64,000 bases of DNA, from assembly GCF_023078275.1 (NCBI RefSeq), contig NC_062978.1:3300585-3364584 (forward strand), written 5' to 3'. Origin of the DNA: Leguminivora glycinivorella (lineage: Eukaryota > Arthropoda > Insecta > Lepidoptera > Tortricidae). Shown piece by piece: positions 32,028-42,500 of this stretch. Under the pieces are notes generated by a model, which was not told where the DNA came from, did no database searches, and saw only the letters and a list, made by a program, of their open reading frames with translations. The position numbers and the translations under genes were made by a program. Position 1 is the stretch's first letter. The number at the start of each line of letters is the position of its first letter.

Positions 32028-32565
32028 GATGTGCCGTTCTCGAAATTTCCTCGAGAACAAAAAAGTGTATCCACGACGTTCTCGGAAATTTCCGGAAATT
32101 TCCCCTGGGAGCCCTTTTTGTCGCAAATACTTGTATTTAATTGATTTATTTATTTAAACTTTATTGCACAAAATACAAATATAATGTACAAAAGGCGAAC
32201 TTAAAGCCATGAGACATTCTCTACCAGCCAACCTTAATGGCCAATAGCTAATTTTAATCGTTTCGTAAAAGAAATAAGACACATACCAAATAATACTTTG
32301 TATTCATGCTAATATTTAAAAAATACTAGTCGATAAAACAGCAATAAAATCTAAAAAAAATCCCCAAACACGTTATTTGAAGCAAACTATTTAAGGTAAA
32401 GATACGAAGAAATGTAATTTCCCTCGTTTCCATCATAAAAATAAGATAGTTCACGACTAATTTACAATAGTAAGGAGAACGTTTTTTCTCGAGGAGGCTG
32501 GATTTTTCTTGGAAATAACATCGGAAAGGAATTCTCAGAAACGAGAACGTTCTCATCGGCACATC
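32028..32565. mobile_element. MITE with GATGTGCCG ends and 6-bp TCTAGT duplication
   Basis: GATGTGCCGTTCTCG at 32028 and CGGCACATC ending 32565 are inverted; flanked by TCTAGT on both sides (32022-32027, 32566-32571). Subterminal 'ctcgagaac' and 'cgagaacgttctc' repeats and 'ggaaatttcc' palindromes follow. A LINE tail (32143-32233) lies inside. The duplication length would fit hAT-like (8 bp, partly decayed) or another superfamily; family unresolved. Confidence 0.65.
32143..32233 (-). repeat. LINE 3'-tail fragment
   Basis: Reverse LINE end: '(attt)n aactttattgcaca' then 'aaaggcgaacttaaagcc' and 'ctctaccagccaacc'. Same family at 40272-40362 and 58318-58412. Confidence 0.6.
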
Positions 32566-32571
32566 TCTAGT

Positions 32572-33304
32572 TCCGCCGCAATATATTTCTCGCTAACAGC
32601 CTCTCCGACAGACTCGAATGAAAACTGTTTTTATTACATCAAACGTAAACAAAATGTAGAGTTTTGTGAAACATTTTTAGTTTCATTTTATTTTTATACT
32701 GATAAAAAAATCTGAACCGCTACCTCTGAACTATAATATTATTAATATTATATGAAAGCTACTACCATGAATTTTTAAGGTTTTAGAATAAGCTACTTGA
32801 TAGCTTAAAATCACAGAAAAATGATTTTATTTTATTATGGCAACAAACAGTCTATATTGTATCAAAAGATACAATATAGTATCTAATACAGAAAATACAA
32901 AGAGTGCAAGAGAAAAAAAAAATTTTTGACATATAAGTATACATAATTCAGTTTAGATAGATAAAGTCTAAGTAACAAACGAATCTCGAACGCAAATCGT
33001 TACTTCAAGAAAAAAGTATGTTTATCAAATTCTTTTGTTGATTCTCGGGTAGAGAGAAAAATAATTATTATATATAATTTTTAGGGTTCCGTACCAAAAA
33101 GGTATAAAAGGAACCCTTATGGCGCCGCTCTGTCCGACTGTCTGTCTGTCCGTCTGTCACATTACTAAATATCTCGAGAACTACTTATGCTATCGATATG
33201 AAATTTGGAATGGTTATGAACATTGTTAACCTCTATAAATTGAAGGTACTTTTTTTTAGTTACAATTTTGGGTACGATATGAATAATTGACAATTTTAAC
33301 AAGT
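32572..33304. other. AT-rich spacer with simple repeat relics
   Basis: Contains 'agggttccgtaccaaaaagg' and '(tgtc)n' near 33082-33160, a fragment of another dispersed repeat, and a palindromic 'gtatcaaaagatacaatatag' near 32860. No gene. Confidence 0.5.
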
Positions 33305-33434
33305 TAAGAATATGTTCCAAAGTGCCAAAACTTAAGTTCAAAAGTTTTAATCCTGCGCAGAGAGATGGCAGCCTATGCACTATTACACAATTTACTTTGT
33401 CAGTAATTCTCTATATTCTCGATCCACTTTGGAG
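33305..33434 (+). repeat. Dispersed repeat E, 3' half, diverged
   Basis: 'aagaatatgttccaaagtgcc' through 'ctcgatccactttgg'; the oldest-looking copy. Confidence 0.6.
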
Positions 33435-34696
33435 TATGGAACCATACTTTGGGGACGTTGTTCACTTTCATACAATATCCGTGTTGTTTCCCATATCGAA
33501 TAACACATTAAAAACACATGGTACTGCTGTTGCAAAGTTAAGATTAACTTGCGATGTGTTCAATCGGAAACACAGCTAACGAGTAGACGCGTAATTTACT
33601 TGGAATAATGAACCAAAAGTAATGCTTAATAATTGTTGGTGTGAAAGACCCGAGGAAGTTGTCGGGACTTGAAAGAAATTAATGAGTGTTAGCAACTCCC
33701 GACGTGCCGGCGGCTGATCGAAGCTGCCCGGAAACAAGTAAGAAAAGAGAGCTCACTCTATATGTAAAAAAAACATCATGTAGTAATATTGGATAGCGTG
33801 AGTGTTGTGAGAAAAAGGGCAGTTTTGGCAAACTTTTTTTTCATTACTTTTTTTTTAATTTTTTTTTCATACAAATTGTATGGGAAAACTTCGCGATATG
33901 TGACTTTTCTAGCAGGAATTTTTTGTTTGGTCCCATACAACTCATACAAGCTTTTTATCCTGGATAGGAATGCAAAATCTGTAAATGCCATTTTTCATCA
34001 ATTTGTAATCGAAGGAAGGTCTCCTTAGGCCATTTTCGGACCACGGGATCTCATAGCTGCCCTTACTGACCCGCTATCAAAATACATCCTGCATACTCGA
34101 TCCTCTTTGACGAAAACAGATGTATGAAGTGAGCACTCTGTTCTTATTCCTCTATGTGAACGCGGACCAACTTGGCCGCCGCTTAAGAAAATTTGCCGCT
34201 AATTGCAAATGGCCCAAATTACTATTTCAAATGCCTCGTCACCGTGAGCGGCGGTTAATTTATGCGGCTTTTGATGAAAACTTTTCCTGCATATTATTTA
34301 GAAATGTCATAGCATTTATTACAACTCAAGTTAAATATTTATAGGATGACTAGCATTTGCCCGTCAAATTAAAAATTGCGGAATGTTCCATACAAACTTC
34401 CACCTATTTTAACGAAGGGGGGAGAAGAGATCCCTTCAACTATCTCCACTTAAAAAAATCACGTCAATTTAATTACTTTCGATTTATTTACCACTTTACA
34501 AATCACGTCTCTTTTCAAATTATAGCATTCTTTCTATAGTTTTGCTGTGACCTGTCAGAGCTACGTAGCCATGGAATTTTGATTCTGGTTGTATTTTAAA
34601 TTGAGTTGAGTTTTATTTGTTAGAATCAAGAGCTAAATACAATGGTAGGATTATGACAGTACAAAAAGTGACGTTTATAAGATCACAAGATTTACT
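33435..34696. other. Spacer with a degraded Helitron-like relic
   Basis: 34351-34505 loosely matches the reverse Helitron-like repeat ('ctagcatttgcccg', 'cccttcaactatctccactt'). Otherwise no feature supported. Confidence 0.45.
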
Positions 34697-35078
34697 CAAA
34701 GAGGATCGAGTATTATAGAGAGTTACTGTCAAAGTAAAATGTGTAATCACAGTGCATAGACAGCCATCTCTCGACACAAGCTTGAAACTTTTGAACCTCA
34801 GTTTTGACAATTTGGACCATTTTCTTAGCTTGATATGTGTTTATTTATTTATTTATTTATTTATTATTTGGAGGACCAACAGCTTACAATTCAGAATAAA
34901 TAATATAACCCTAGTAACAAACAGCCAATTATAAAATGTCAAATATTAATATTAGCGCCATCTAGCCGAACGTTCCCCAAAGGTGTATCGCCACCTAGGT
35001 CACCGTACCTTTTTCGGTATGGTTTTGAGGTACGTTTTTTTCTTAGAATTTATCATTCTGTCTATACGGAGTTACAGA
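34697..35078 (-). repeat. Dispersed repeat E, split by a (TTTA)n-tailed insert
   Basis: Reverse copy; about 34840-34936, starting with a (TTTA)n run and containing 'ggaggaccaacagcttac', interrupts the family sequence between 'gatatgtg' and 'aaaatgtcaaat'. The insert looks like a reverse LINE/SINE 3' tail. Confidence 0.7.
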
Positions 35079-35390
35079 TGTCTTTGGTTTAATTTATGAC
35101 CAAATCATATTTATTTACTAAAATAAACTATAAAATCAGTGAAAATACATTCAGCAATGCTTGGAAAGATTGTACAATCACGTCTCCCGTAAGTAGCGCT
35201 ATACGTCAGTAGCAACATAACCTGCAATCGTATTACCTTAATCACAATATTGCCCCACAGAGGGCGCTTTGTACTCGTAATGGCCGCCACTAGGCAACCC
35301 CGCCTTGCCATATACCACACCTGTGAATAGGATACAAGGCGGGATTTGAACTATAAGATATGTCAAATACTTATTCGCTCTAGATACAAC

Positions 35391-35712
35391 CATAAATTAA
35401 ATATAACAAGATCATACCATCCCATACATTAAAATGCGACCGCCTACGAACGCGCTTACACTCCACCACACATAGATGGCGCCACAAAAAAATGCCTTGT
35501 TGCCACCGATTATTTGTAGATTGGCATTAAGTGTCAATTCCGAGCCGTAAATCTATGTCAAAAGTGACACTTAACGCCATCTACAAGTATAATCGAAAGC
35601 TACAAGACATTTTTTTTGTGGCGCCATCTATGTGTGGTGGAGTGTAAGCGCGGTCTTAGGCGGTCGCATTTTAATGTATGGGATGGTATGATCTTGTTAT
35701 ATTTAATTTATG
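35391..35712. mobile_element. Foldback element with CATAAATTAAATATAAC ends, 7-bp duplication, copy 2
   Basis: 322 bp, almost wholly palindromic: each arm carries CATAAATTAAATATAACAAG, then 'ccatcccatacattaaaatg', 'cgaccgccta' and 'ccacacatagatggcgccac'. Flanked by perfect ATACAAC duplications (35384-35390, 35713-35719). Same family as 9037-9727 and a diverged copy at 49875-50340. Confidence 0.85.
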
Positions 35713-35719
35713 ATACAAC

Positions 35720-36348
35720 GGATAGTAGGATTATGACAGTATCAAAAGTAACGCTTTTAAACTCAAAATAAAGGAGAATGGGCACTTTGTCCCATGAGTG
35801 TATACAGGTGGGACATGGCTCGTTTGAAAGGGCTTATTAATAGCATTATTTTGTTGTATGACACCAACTTTGGATCACTTGCAGGGACTGAGTTATTTAA
35901 AAAAAGTATGGGTTTTCCAAAATACGTGTTAGACAATAAATTTCCGTACCGGGATTCGAACCCAAAACTATAGGCTTAGCGGGCGGGGTGATTACCAACG
36001 ACACCAGACCGGTACATAAACTTACAAAACTTGTAAAATCACACACTGTAAGTAGTGCATTAGTTATTTAAAAAAAGTTGGAAAATTACTGCCTAGTGCG
36101 AGACCTGCACTCCTTGATCCAGAGTTCACCCAACAGAGCCAGGAAAATGTTTGTTTCAATATTTTTTTGATTTTAATATATCCGATACTGGATCCAAAGA
36201 TAATATTTTGAGCTAATTTCTACTATCTGGAAGCTCGAATCGGGCCGGTAGAGTAAGAAATATGCTGCATTAGGATCCGGCCGAAATGATAATTATTTCT
36301 AATGATAAGTAATTGTAGCCTCAAATGACAGAAATAAAACATAATTAT
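35720..36348. other. Spacer with a tRNA-like relic
   Basis: 35947-36013 is a reverse tRNA-like head (GGGATTCGAACCC, 'caccagaccggt'), truncated after the head. The remainder has no supported feature. Confidence 0.5.
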
Positions 36349-36601
36349 AAATAAATAAATATTGGGGACACCTTACATAGATCAACTTAGCCCCAAACTA
36401 AGCAAAGCTTGTACTATGGGTGCTAAGCGACGATATATATACATACTTAAATAGATAAATACATACTTATATACATAGAAAACATCCATGACTTAGGAAC
36501 AAATATCTGTGCTCATCACACAAATAAATGCCCTTACCGGGATTCGAACCCAGGACCGCGGCTTAGCAGACAGGGTCACTACCGACTGAGCCAGACCGGT
36601 C
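36349..36601 (-). mobile_element. tRNA-derived SINE, reverse full-length copy
   Basis: Mirror of 9967-10229: (AATA)n tail, 'attggggacaccttac', 'tgtgctcatcacacaaataa', B box 'gggattcgaaccc' and head 'ctgagccagaccggtc'. The two copies are very similar, implying recent activity of the family. Confidence 0.85.
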
Positions 36602-36916
36602 GTCGTGTTACTACTTAAAAAAAAAACAAATCAAAAAATATTTCATAAAACAATTTGATTCGTTCCCTACATTAACTAGCATACAGATATTAAAATTCCA
36701 TTCATCCATGTAAGTAATCAAAAGCGGAACATTCATGAAACTACATTCAAGTTGATTAAACAAATATGAACTCTTCATTACGTATATGGCTTCAAGTTCC
36801 CAACTTGAAGGAACTGGGAGAAACTTATGAAGGAATCGTATGCTAACTCAACGTCCAGTTTATTGATAAATAACTGAAAACTTCAACCTGCAGCAGAGGG
36901 TATTTTCAAAGACATA

Positions 36917-37336
36917 ATGTAACTCCGTATATACGGATAAAGTCTAACGCCGTGGCTTGCGTGGGCGACGGTGGCGCGATGGTCGCACGACGGCGATGCG
37001 ACGCATACGAAATCAAACCTTATCGATATGGAAGTATGAGACGCGACGGCGACCGTCGCCCACGCAAGACACGGCGTAAGAAAAAAACGTACCTTAAAAC
37101 CATAATGAAAAAGGTACGGTGGCCAAGATGGCGTTACACCTTTGGGGAACGCTCGACTAGATGACGCTAATAATTAATATTTGACATTTGAACACATATC
37201 AAGCTAAGAATATGGGCCAGATTGTCAAAACTGAGGTTCAAAAGTTTTAAGCCTGTGTCGAGAGATGGCAGTCAATGCACTGTGATTACACATTTTACTT
37301 TGACAGTAACTCTTTATAATACTCAATCCTCTTTGG
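36917..37336 (+). repeat. Dispersed repeat E, split by a GC-rich foldback
   Basis: From 'gtaactccgtatatacggat' to 'ctcaatcctctttgg'; the foldback at 36948-37076 interrupts 'gataaagtctaagaaaaaaacg', which is continuous in the copies at 3484 and 40591. Confidence 0.8.
36948..37076. mobile_element. GC-rich foldback MITE, TAA duplication, copy 1
   Basis: 129 bp, CGCCGTGGCTTGCGTGGGCG at the left, complement CGCCCACGCAAGACACGGCG at the right, flanked by TAA (36945-36947 and 37077-37079). The related empty sites in repeat E prove the insertion and the 3-bp duplication. A 140-bp copy with TGA duplication is at 58068-58207. Frames inside are palindrome artefacts. Confidence 0.88.
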
Positions 37337-37444
37337 TATAGTATATGCTAAAGTTTTTAGTTCTTCTTCTCTTATTTAGGAATTAGATTTAGATTTCGTA
37401 GTAAATTACAATTAAAAAATTTCAATGAACTTTATCATCCTTTT

Positions 37445-37562
37445 TGCGTTATCCCGGCATTTGCCACGGCTTATCAGGCTTATGGGAGTCTGGGGTCCGC
37501 TATGACAATGAATCCCAAGATTTGGCGTAGGCATTAGTTTACAAAAGCGTCTGCCATTGGAC
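37445..37562 (-). repeat. SINE 3'-body fragment
   Basis: Reverse match to the 3' body of the SINE at 30893-31256 ('gcgttatcccggcatt', 'aatcccaagatttggcgtag'). Confidence 0.6.
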
Positions 37563-37634
37563 CTTACAATTCGAAGTGGTTTCATGTCACTTTCATACAT
37601 AGCATTATAAATACTGGCTTGAAAATATTGTTTA

Positions 37635-37810
37635 CTAGCTTTTTCCCGCGGCTTCGCGTTAGAAAGAGACAAAAATTAGCCCTATGTCACTCTCCATCCC
37701 TTCAACTATCTTCACTTAAAAAATTACGTCAATTCGTCGCTCCGTTTTGCCGTGAAAGACGGACAAACAAACAGACACACATACTTTCCCATTTATAATA
37801 TTAGTATGGA
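37635..37810 (-). mobile_element. Helitron-like element, copy 3
   Basis: Reverse: CTAGCTTTTTCCCGCGGC to 'ataatattagtatgga'; read on its own strand it is flanked by A before TC and T after CTAG. Confidence 0.65.
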
Positions 37811-38606
37811 TTATACACCAAATTACAAAAAATATTTTTTTAAGGTTCCGTGCTTACTTAAATTGCTTATAGAAATCCTCATAGTTAATTCATAGTTTAG
37901 TCAGAGAGTCTTCACGAATATTGGCGGAATTTTTCACAAAAGTATGATTCTAGTAGGTACCGTTACACAGTTTGCTAGTGAAATTGTTAAAACAATATTT
38001 TATTAGGTTATTTTTCAAACATGAATATATTGAACAAAAATCGATAGGATAAATAAAATCACTGAAATAACATTGAGGTCCATTTGGTAACTTTTCATAA
38101 ATGTAATATTTTCATGCATAATCGGCAATAAGTTTTTAGAATGACCTGACCTTGTAACGTTAAAAACGGGTAGGTATTTAAAAAGATAAAAAAGTAAGGG
38201 AACATAAGTAGGTATTTATATTCGTATGTAACTATATTTTTAAAGAAAATTGTTCCTAATATTACCGGTTCAGTATTTTTTGAGTTATCGACGGAACCCT
38301 CCACTTAGCCGAATTTTATATCTATCGTTAATCCACCGTCCACGATTATTGATTAATTACAAGTATTTTCACGCTTGAGTTATCTCGATAAGATGTTTTG
38401 TTACTTAAAAGACCATTGACATTTTATACCAAATGAGTTTGTTACAAATTGATTATGAAAATAGTTGTATGGTATTTTATATCTTGTTCTTACCAAATAA
38501 AATGGACATGGAAACTGTTTCGTACTATTTCACTGGGATCATGTGGTAAAATATTTTGATTTTAATCTGTGTTCTACATTATCTAATTTAAATCCATTGA
38601 ACATAA
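37811..38606. other. AT-rich spacer, nothing supported
   Basis: No gene, repeat or paired ends noticed. Confidence 0.5.
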
Positions 38607-38898
38607 TCTATACTAATATTATAAATGGGAAAGTGTGTGTGTGTGTGTTTTTTTTTTTTTTATACCACGTCGGTGGCAAACAGGTATACGGCCCGCCTGA
38701 TGGAAAGCGGTCACCGCAACCTATGGACGCCCGCAACTCAAGGGGTGTCACGTGCGCGTTGCCGACCCATTAGAAACTTGTCTGTTTGTTTGTCAGTCTT
38801 TCACGGCAAAACGGAAGGAGATAATTGAAGGGATGGAGAGTGACATAGGCTACTTTTTGTTTCTTTCTAACGCGAGCGAAGCCGCGGGCAAAAGCTAG
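38607..38898 (+). mobile_element. Helitron-like element, copy 4, split by repeat C
   Basis: Starts TCTATACTAATATTATAAAT and ends AAAAGCTAG (preceded by A, followed by T). A repeat C copy sits at 38648-38774 within the 'gtgtgtctgtttg' part, so repeat C moved after this element arrived. Confidence 0.7.
38648..38774 (+). repeat. Dispersed repeat C, copy 4 (nested)
   Basis: T-run, 'ataccacgtcggtggcaaac', to 'gttgccgacccattaga'. It lies inside the Helitron-like copy 4, next to a (GT)n stretch, and is the best evidence that repeat C is itself mobile. Confidence 0.75.
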
Positions 38899-39498
38899 TA
38901 TATTATATTTATTTTTGGGCTCAATAACCGGATGGTTAAATTTTTATGTAGCCGAGACAAAAATGGGCAAATATAAAATCATAATTCAACAGAGTGACAA
39001 TATAATTTACTTAAATATAATTATTTTAAAGATAATCAAAATTCATTTGCAAGCCATAGGTACGTTATATTACAAAATATATATTCCATGAGTTTCCAAA
39101 CTCTGCTATATTTACCTATTCCTACCAAATAAGTAGTACGTCTATTTTTATCCCCTTGAAGTTCAATGTACTAGTACAAATTACCCCCAATAGTCAAATA
39201 GAACACAGTTGTTTCTTTTGTTTTCTTTGATAAAAAAACAAATACAAAATTTTTAAATGCCCTTCGATTGAATTTCGTCGAGTTTTGAACTAAGAAAGTT
39301 CTAAATAAAAAAATCGGTCCAGTAACGACGGAGATATCGTGGAACAAACATAAAAAAAAAAAACATACAGACGAACCTTCCTTCCTTGAGAGATTTGAGG
39401 CGGCAGTTAAAAATCTAAAAAGTCGACCTTAGTCTTACGGGATAAAATATCTACTGAATATTATGTATGTACCATTAATAGACTCTTTTTATTTCCAG
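38899..39498. other. Region just upstream of the P450 coding start
   Basis: AT-rich, no coding exon seen. It ends in a pyrimidine-rich acceptor (ctctttttatttccag, 39483-39498) directly before the coding exon, so a non-coding first exon and the promoter probably lie farther upstream. 39290-39420 carries a common-looking repeat word 'gacggagatatcgtggaaca'. Confidence 0.5.
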
Positions 39499-39505
39499 TA
39501 TCACA

Positions 39506-42500
39506 ATGATCCTCGTGGCAACGCTCATGTGTGTGGCCGTGGCGCTGGTGTTCTACTACGACCACAAGCGGAAGAACACGAGGGCGAAGAAACTACTCAG
39601 CCAGTTTAATGGCTCCGACGGACTGCCTATCATTGGTAACGCGCTGGAACTCGGATTCAATTCTGATGGTTAGTATACCTATACGTGAGTAGGTCCTGAC
39701 CCTGTCTGTAAAGCCGATGGATCTGGGTTGAAATCCCGGCAATAAGAGATGAGAATAGATATTTTGTTAATGGGCATTTTCAGAATTTGGGACCCCCTAA
39801 GCTTAAGTTGTTAACAAAATTAACTCGCTGTCGGTTTTGTGACGGTAATTATTTAAGCATGAAATTTCTATAAAAATATTGTTTTTGATTTAATAACATA
39901 AACTAGAAGCGATAATCTATATTCAAAACTTGAAAAAAGTAAATTTTTAGATAGATTTTATCATTAATTCTTGTCACAAAACTAACAGCGAGTTAATTTT
40001 TGTTAACAACTTACGCTAATTGGGGGATCCCAAATTCTGAAAATGCCCTAATTAATCATAGTTGGTTTTAAGTAAGAACCTACCTAACTATTATGTCTTT
40101 AGTTACTCCAGTCTAATACAATTAGAACTTATATGTTTTTTTCCATAAAAAAAGAGAAGGTTAATCAATTCGAAGTGTATATTATTTTATGTTTTAATTG
40201 ATATCTCCATCATTACTTGAACGATTCTTTTACTAGTAACTTTAAATATTGCACTGGACGAGTACACGAATGATTTATTTCTTTATTTAGTCTTTATTGA
40301 ACAAAGAAAATACAATTGTACACAAGGCGGACTTAATGCTATGAGGCATTCTCTAATGATATACAAAGATTACATCATTTCTTTTTCCTTTTCAGGTGTA
40401 TCTAAAATTTTGTTAGATAAATGGCGAAAATACGGCATGACAAACTATCGCTTGACGGTGGGCTCTGAAGAGTGGGTCATGCTCTGCGAAGCGGACGATG
40501 CCGGGGTAAGAGAATAGTCTTTTAGAAAGGTTTGCTTTATACTTATAAATGGTATACATCACACTAAGGCTAGGAAAAACCAAAGGCATATGTAACTCAG
40601 TATAGACAGGTACAGTCTAAGAAAAAAACGTACCTCAGAACCATATAGGAAAAGGTACGGTGGCCTAGATGGCGTTACGCCTTTGGGGGACGCTCGGCTA
40701 GATGGCGCTAATATTAATATTTGACATTTTAACACATATCAAGCTAACAATATTGGCCAAATTGTCAAACCTGAGGTTTAAAAGTTTTAAGCCTGTGTCA
40801 AGAGATGGCAGTCTATGCACTGTGATTACATATTTTACTTTGACAGTAACTCTCTATAATACTTGATCCTCTTTGGAAAAACTGATAAATATAATCAAAA
40901 CAAGTGAAAATGGCTGGTAAGTTATTATCATTCAAAAGCGTCATTTAAATGTGAATTTTCCTGTAAACACAAACAACACAAAATTTGCATGTAATTACTT
41001 ATCTACTTTACTATTTATATAAAACTACTTACTATTTAGTTAAATATGAAATCTACAAACAAACCCTTTACGTGGGTCGTGGGTACCATGCTTTCATTTG
41101 AAAATAGGCCTTTTTATTGAAATTTTACAAAATGTATCCTTAGTATAAAGGAAGCATGAGGAGGTCACGTTATGATGGAAAGTCACAAATTGTTTACTTC
41201 AATGAAGTAAAAAAAAATTAAACTGTTTATTTCTTTAAAAATTAATCAGTACATGCTTATATCTTAGCCTAATCTATATTTATTCTAGATTGTTAGCCAC
41301 AAAGAATTTCAGAATTTCAGAAATATACGAATAGGTATTACCAAGTATAAGAAATTTTATTATAAGAATCAATAAGTACATCTTAAACAAGGTAAAAGTG
41401 GGTTTTTTCGTCGTGAACTGAATCCAAGTGAGCCGATCGCGCGGACTTCCCAGCGCAAGGAGGATAATCTCAGCGAAAACCAGAGAAAGATAATTGACAT
41501 GTAATATTGCAACTTTGATTACAGTTAATAATCACAATTATTGTGACGTGGTAATATGATTCATTGGTTATGACGCAACTTTATGAAATAAAATTCACAT
41601 GAAAATAAGATTGAATAGTAATAATTCGATGTCAATATGATTTCCAAATATATAACGTAAACAATAAAATTTCACCTTCAATACTTTACAATCACGACTT
41701 TTTTAACGATATTCATAATAATAGCAATTTCATTACTCTTTGTAAAGATATTTAACGGATAAATAATACACGCCACTCTAGTAAAAAAATCTTAACAAAA
41801 ATATAGATGTAGTCGTATACTTTACTGTTCTAGGTTTCACTTTAATTTACCTACTTTATAATTTGTTCTCCATATTTTTTTCTCAGTATTTTACCAAATA
41901 AATTCATTTTCAATTATCCTTCGCTTCAATTATTGTCAATAACATTAATAGATACCTATTAAATTTCATCATCAATGTATATTAGGTACGTAACCAAACA
42001 TTTAAATACGCCTGTCTATAATACGACAAAAAAGAATCCTCATAGATCTTGATTGCGAAAAAGTCCAACTTGACTGCCCGTTATCAACTGTCCATTGTCT
42101 GCGATCTCTTTGTGCAAAGTACCCCCCACCGCATTTGCATCAGAATCAGTGCACTGTTTCACACCTTCACACTTAGCCGAACAATTGGTGGTGATCCAAA
42201 CGCTGTCTGCCTCTGTCGCGCAACTACCACAGTACTTATAATAAAGAGTGAGGTAGTTACCGCTTAAAAACACGATTAGTCAGCCTGTCATATTTCACTC
42301 ATACAAACATGGTACGCTACACAAGCTTAGACTGTGTGCATAGGAACGCGCCTCTTTCATAGAATTTGATCGACATTGTTCGAAACGCAAGCGTGTTGGC
42401 TGTGGCTAGGTACCCTGCTGTACACTAGGGATACATTAGGATGTATACAAAACTTTGTCTTTATCGTATTCGTGTCGTGTTCTTCCTAGTGTTGAATCGG

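Noticed and set aside
36952..37164. 70-codon frame in the GC-rich foldback
   Set aside because: Produced by the palindrome and continuing into repeat E; similar frames appear on both strands of the second copy at 58068.
42040..42273. Short overlapping frames on both strands in P450 intron 2
   Set aside because: No motif, no splice connection in phase with the P450, and the P450 exons are complete without it.
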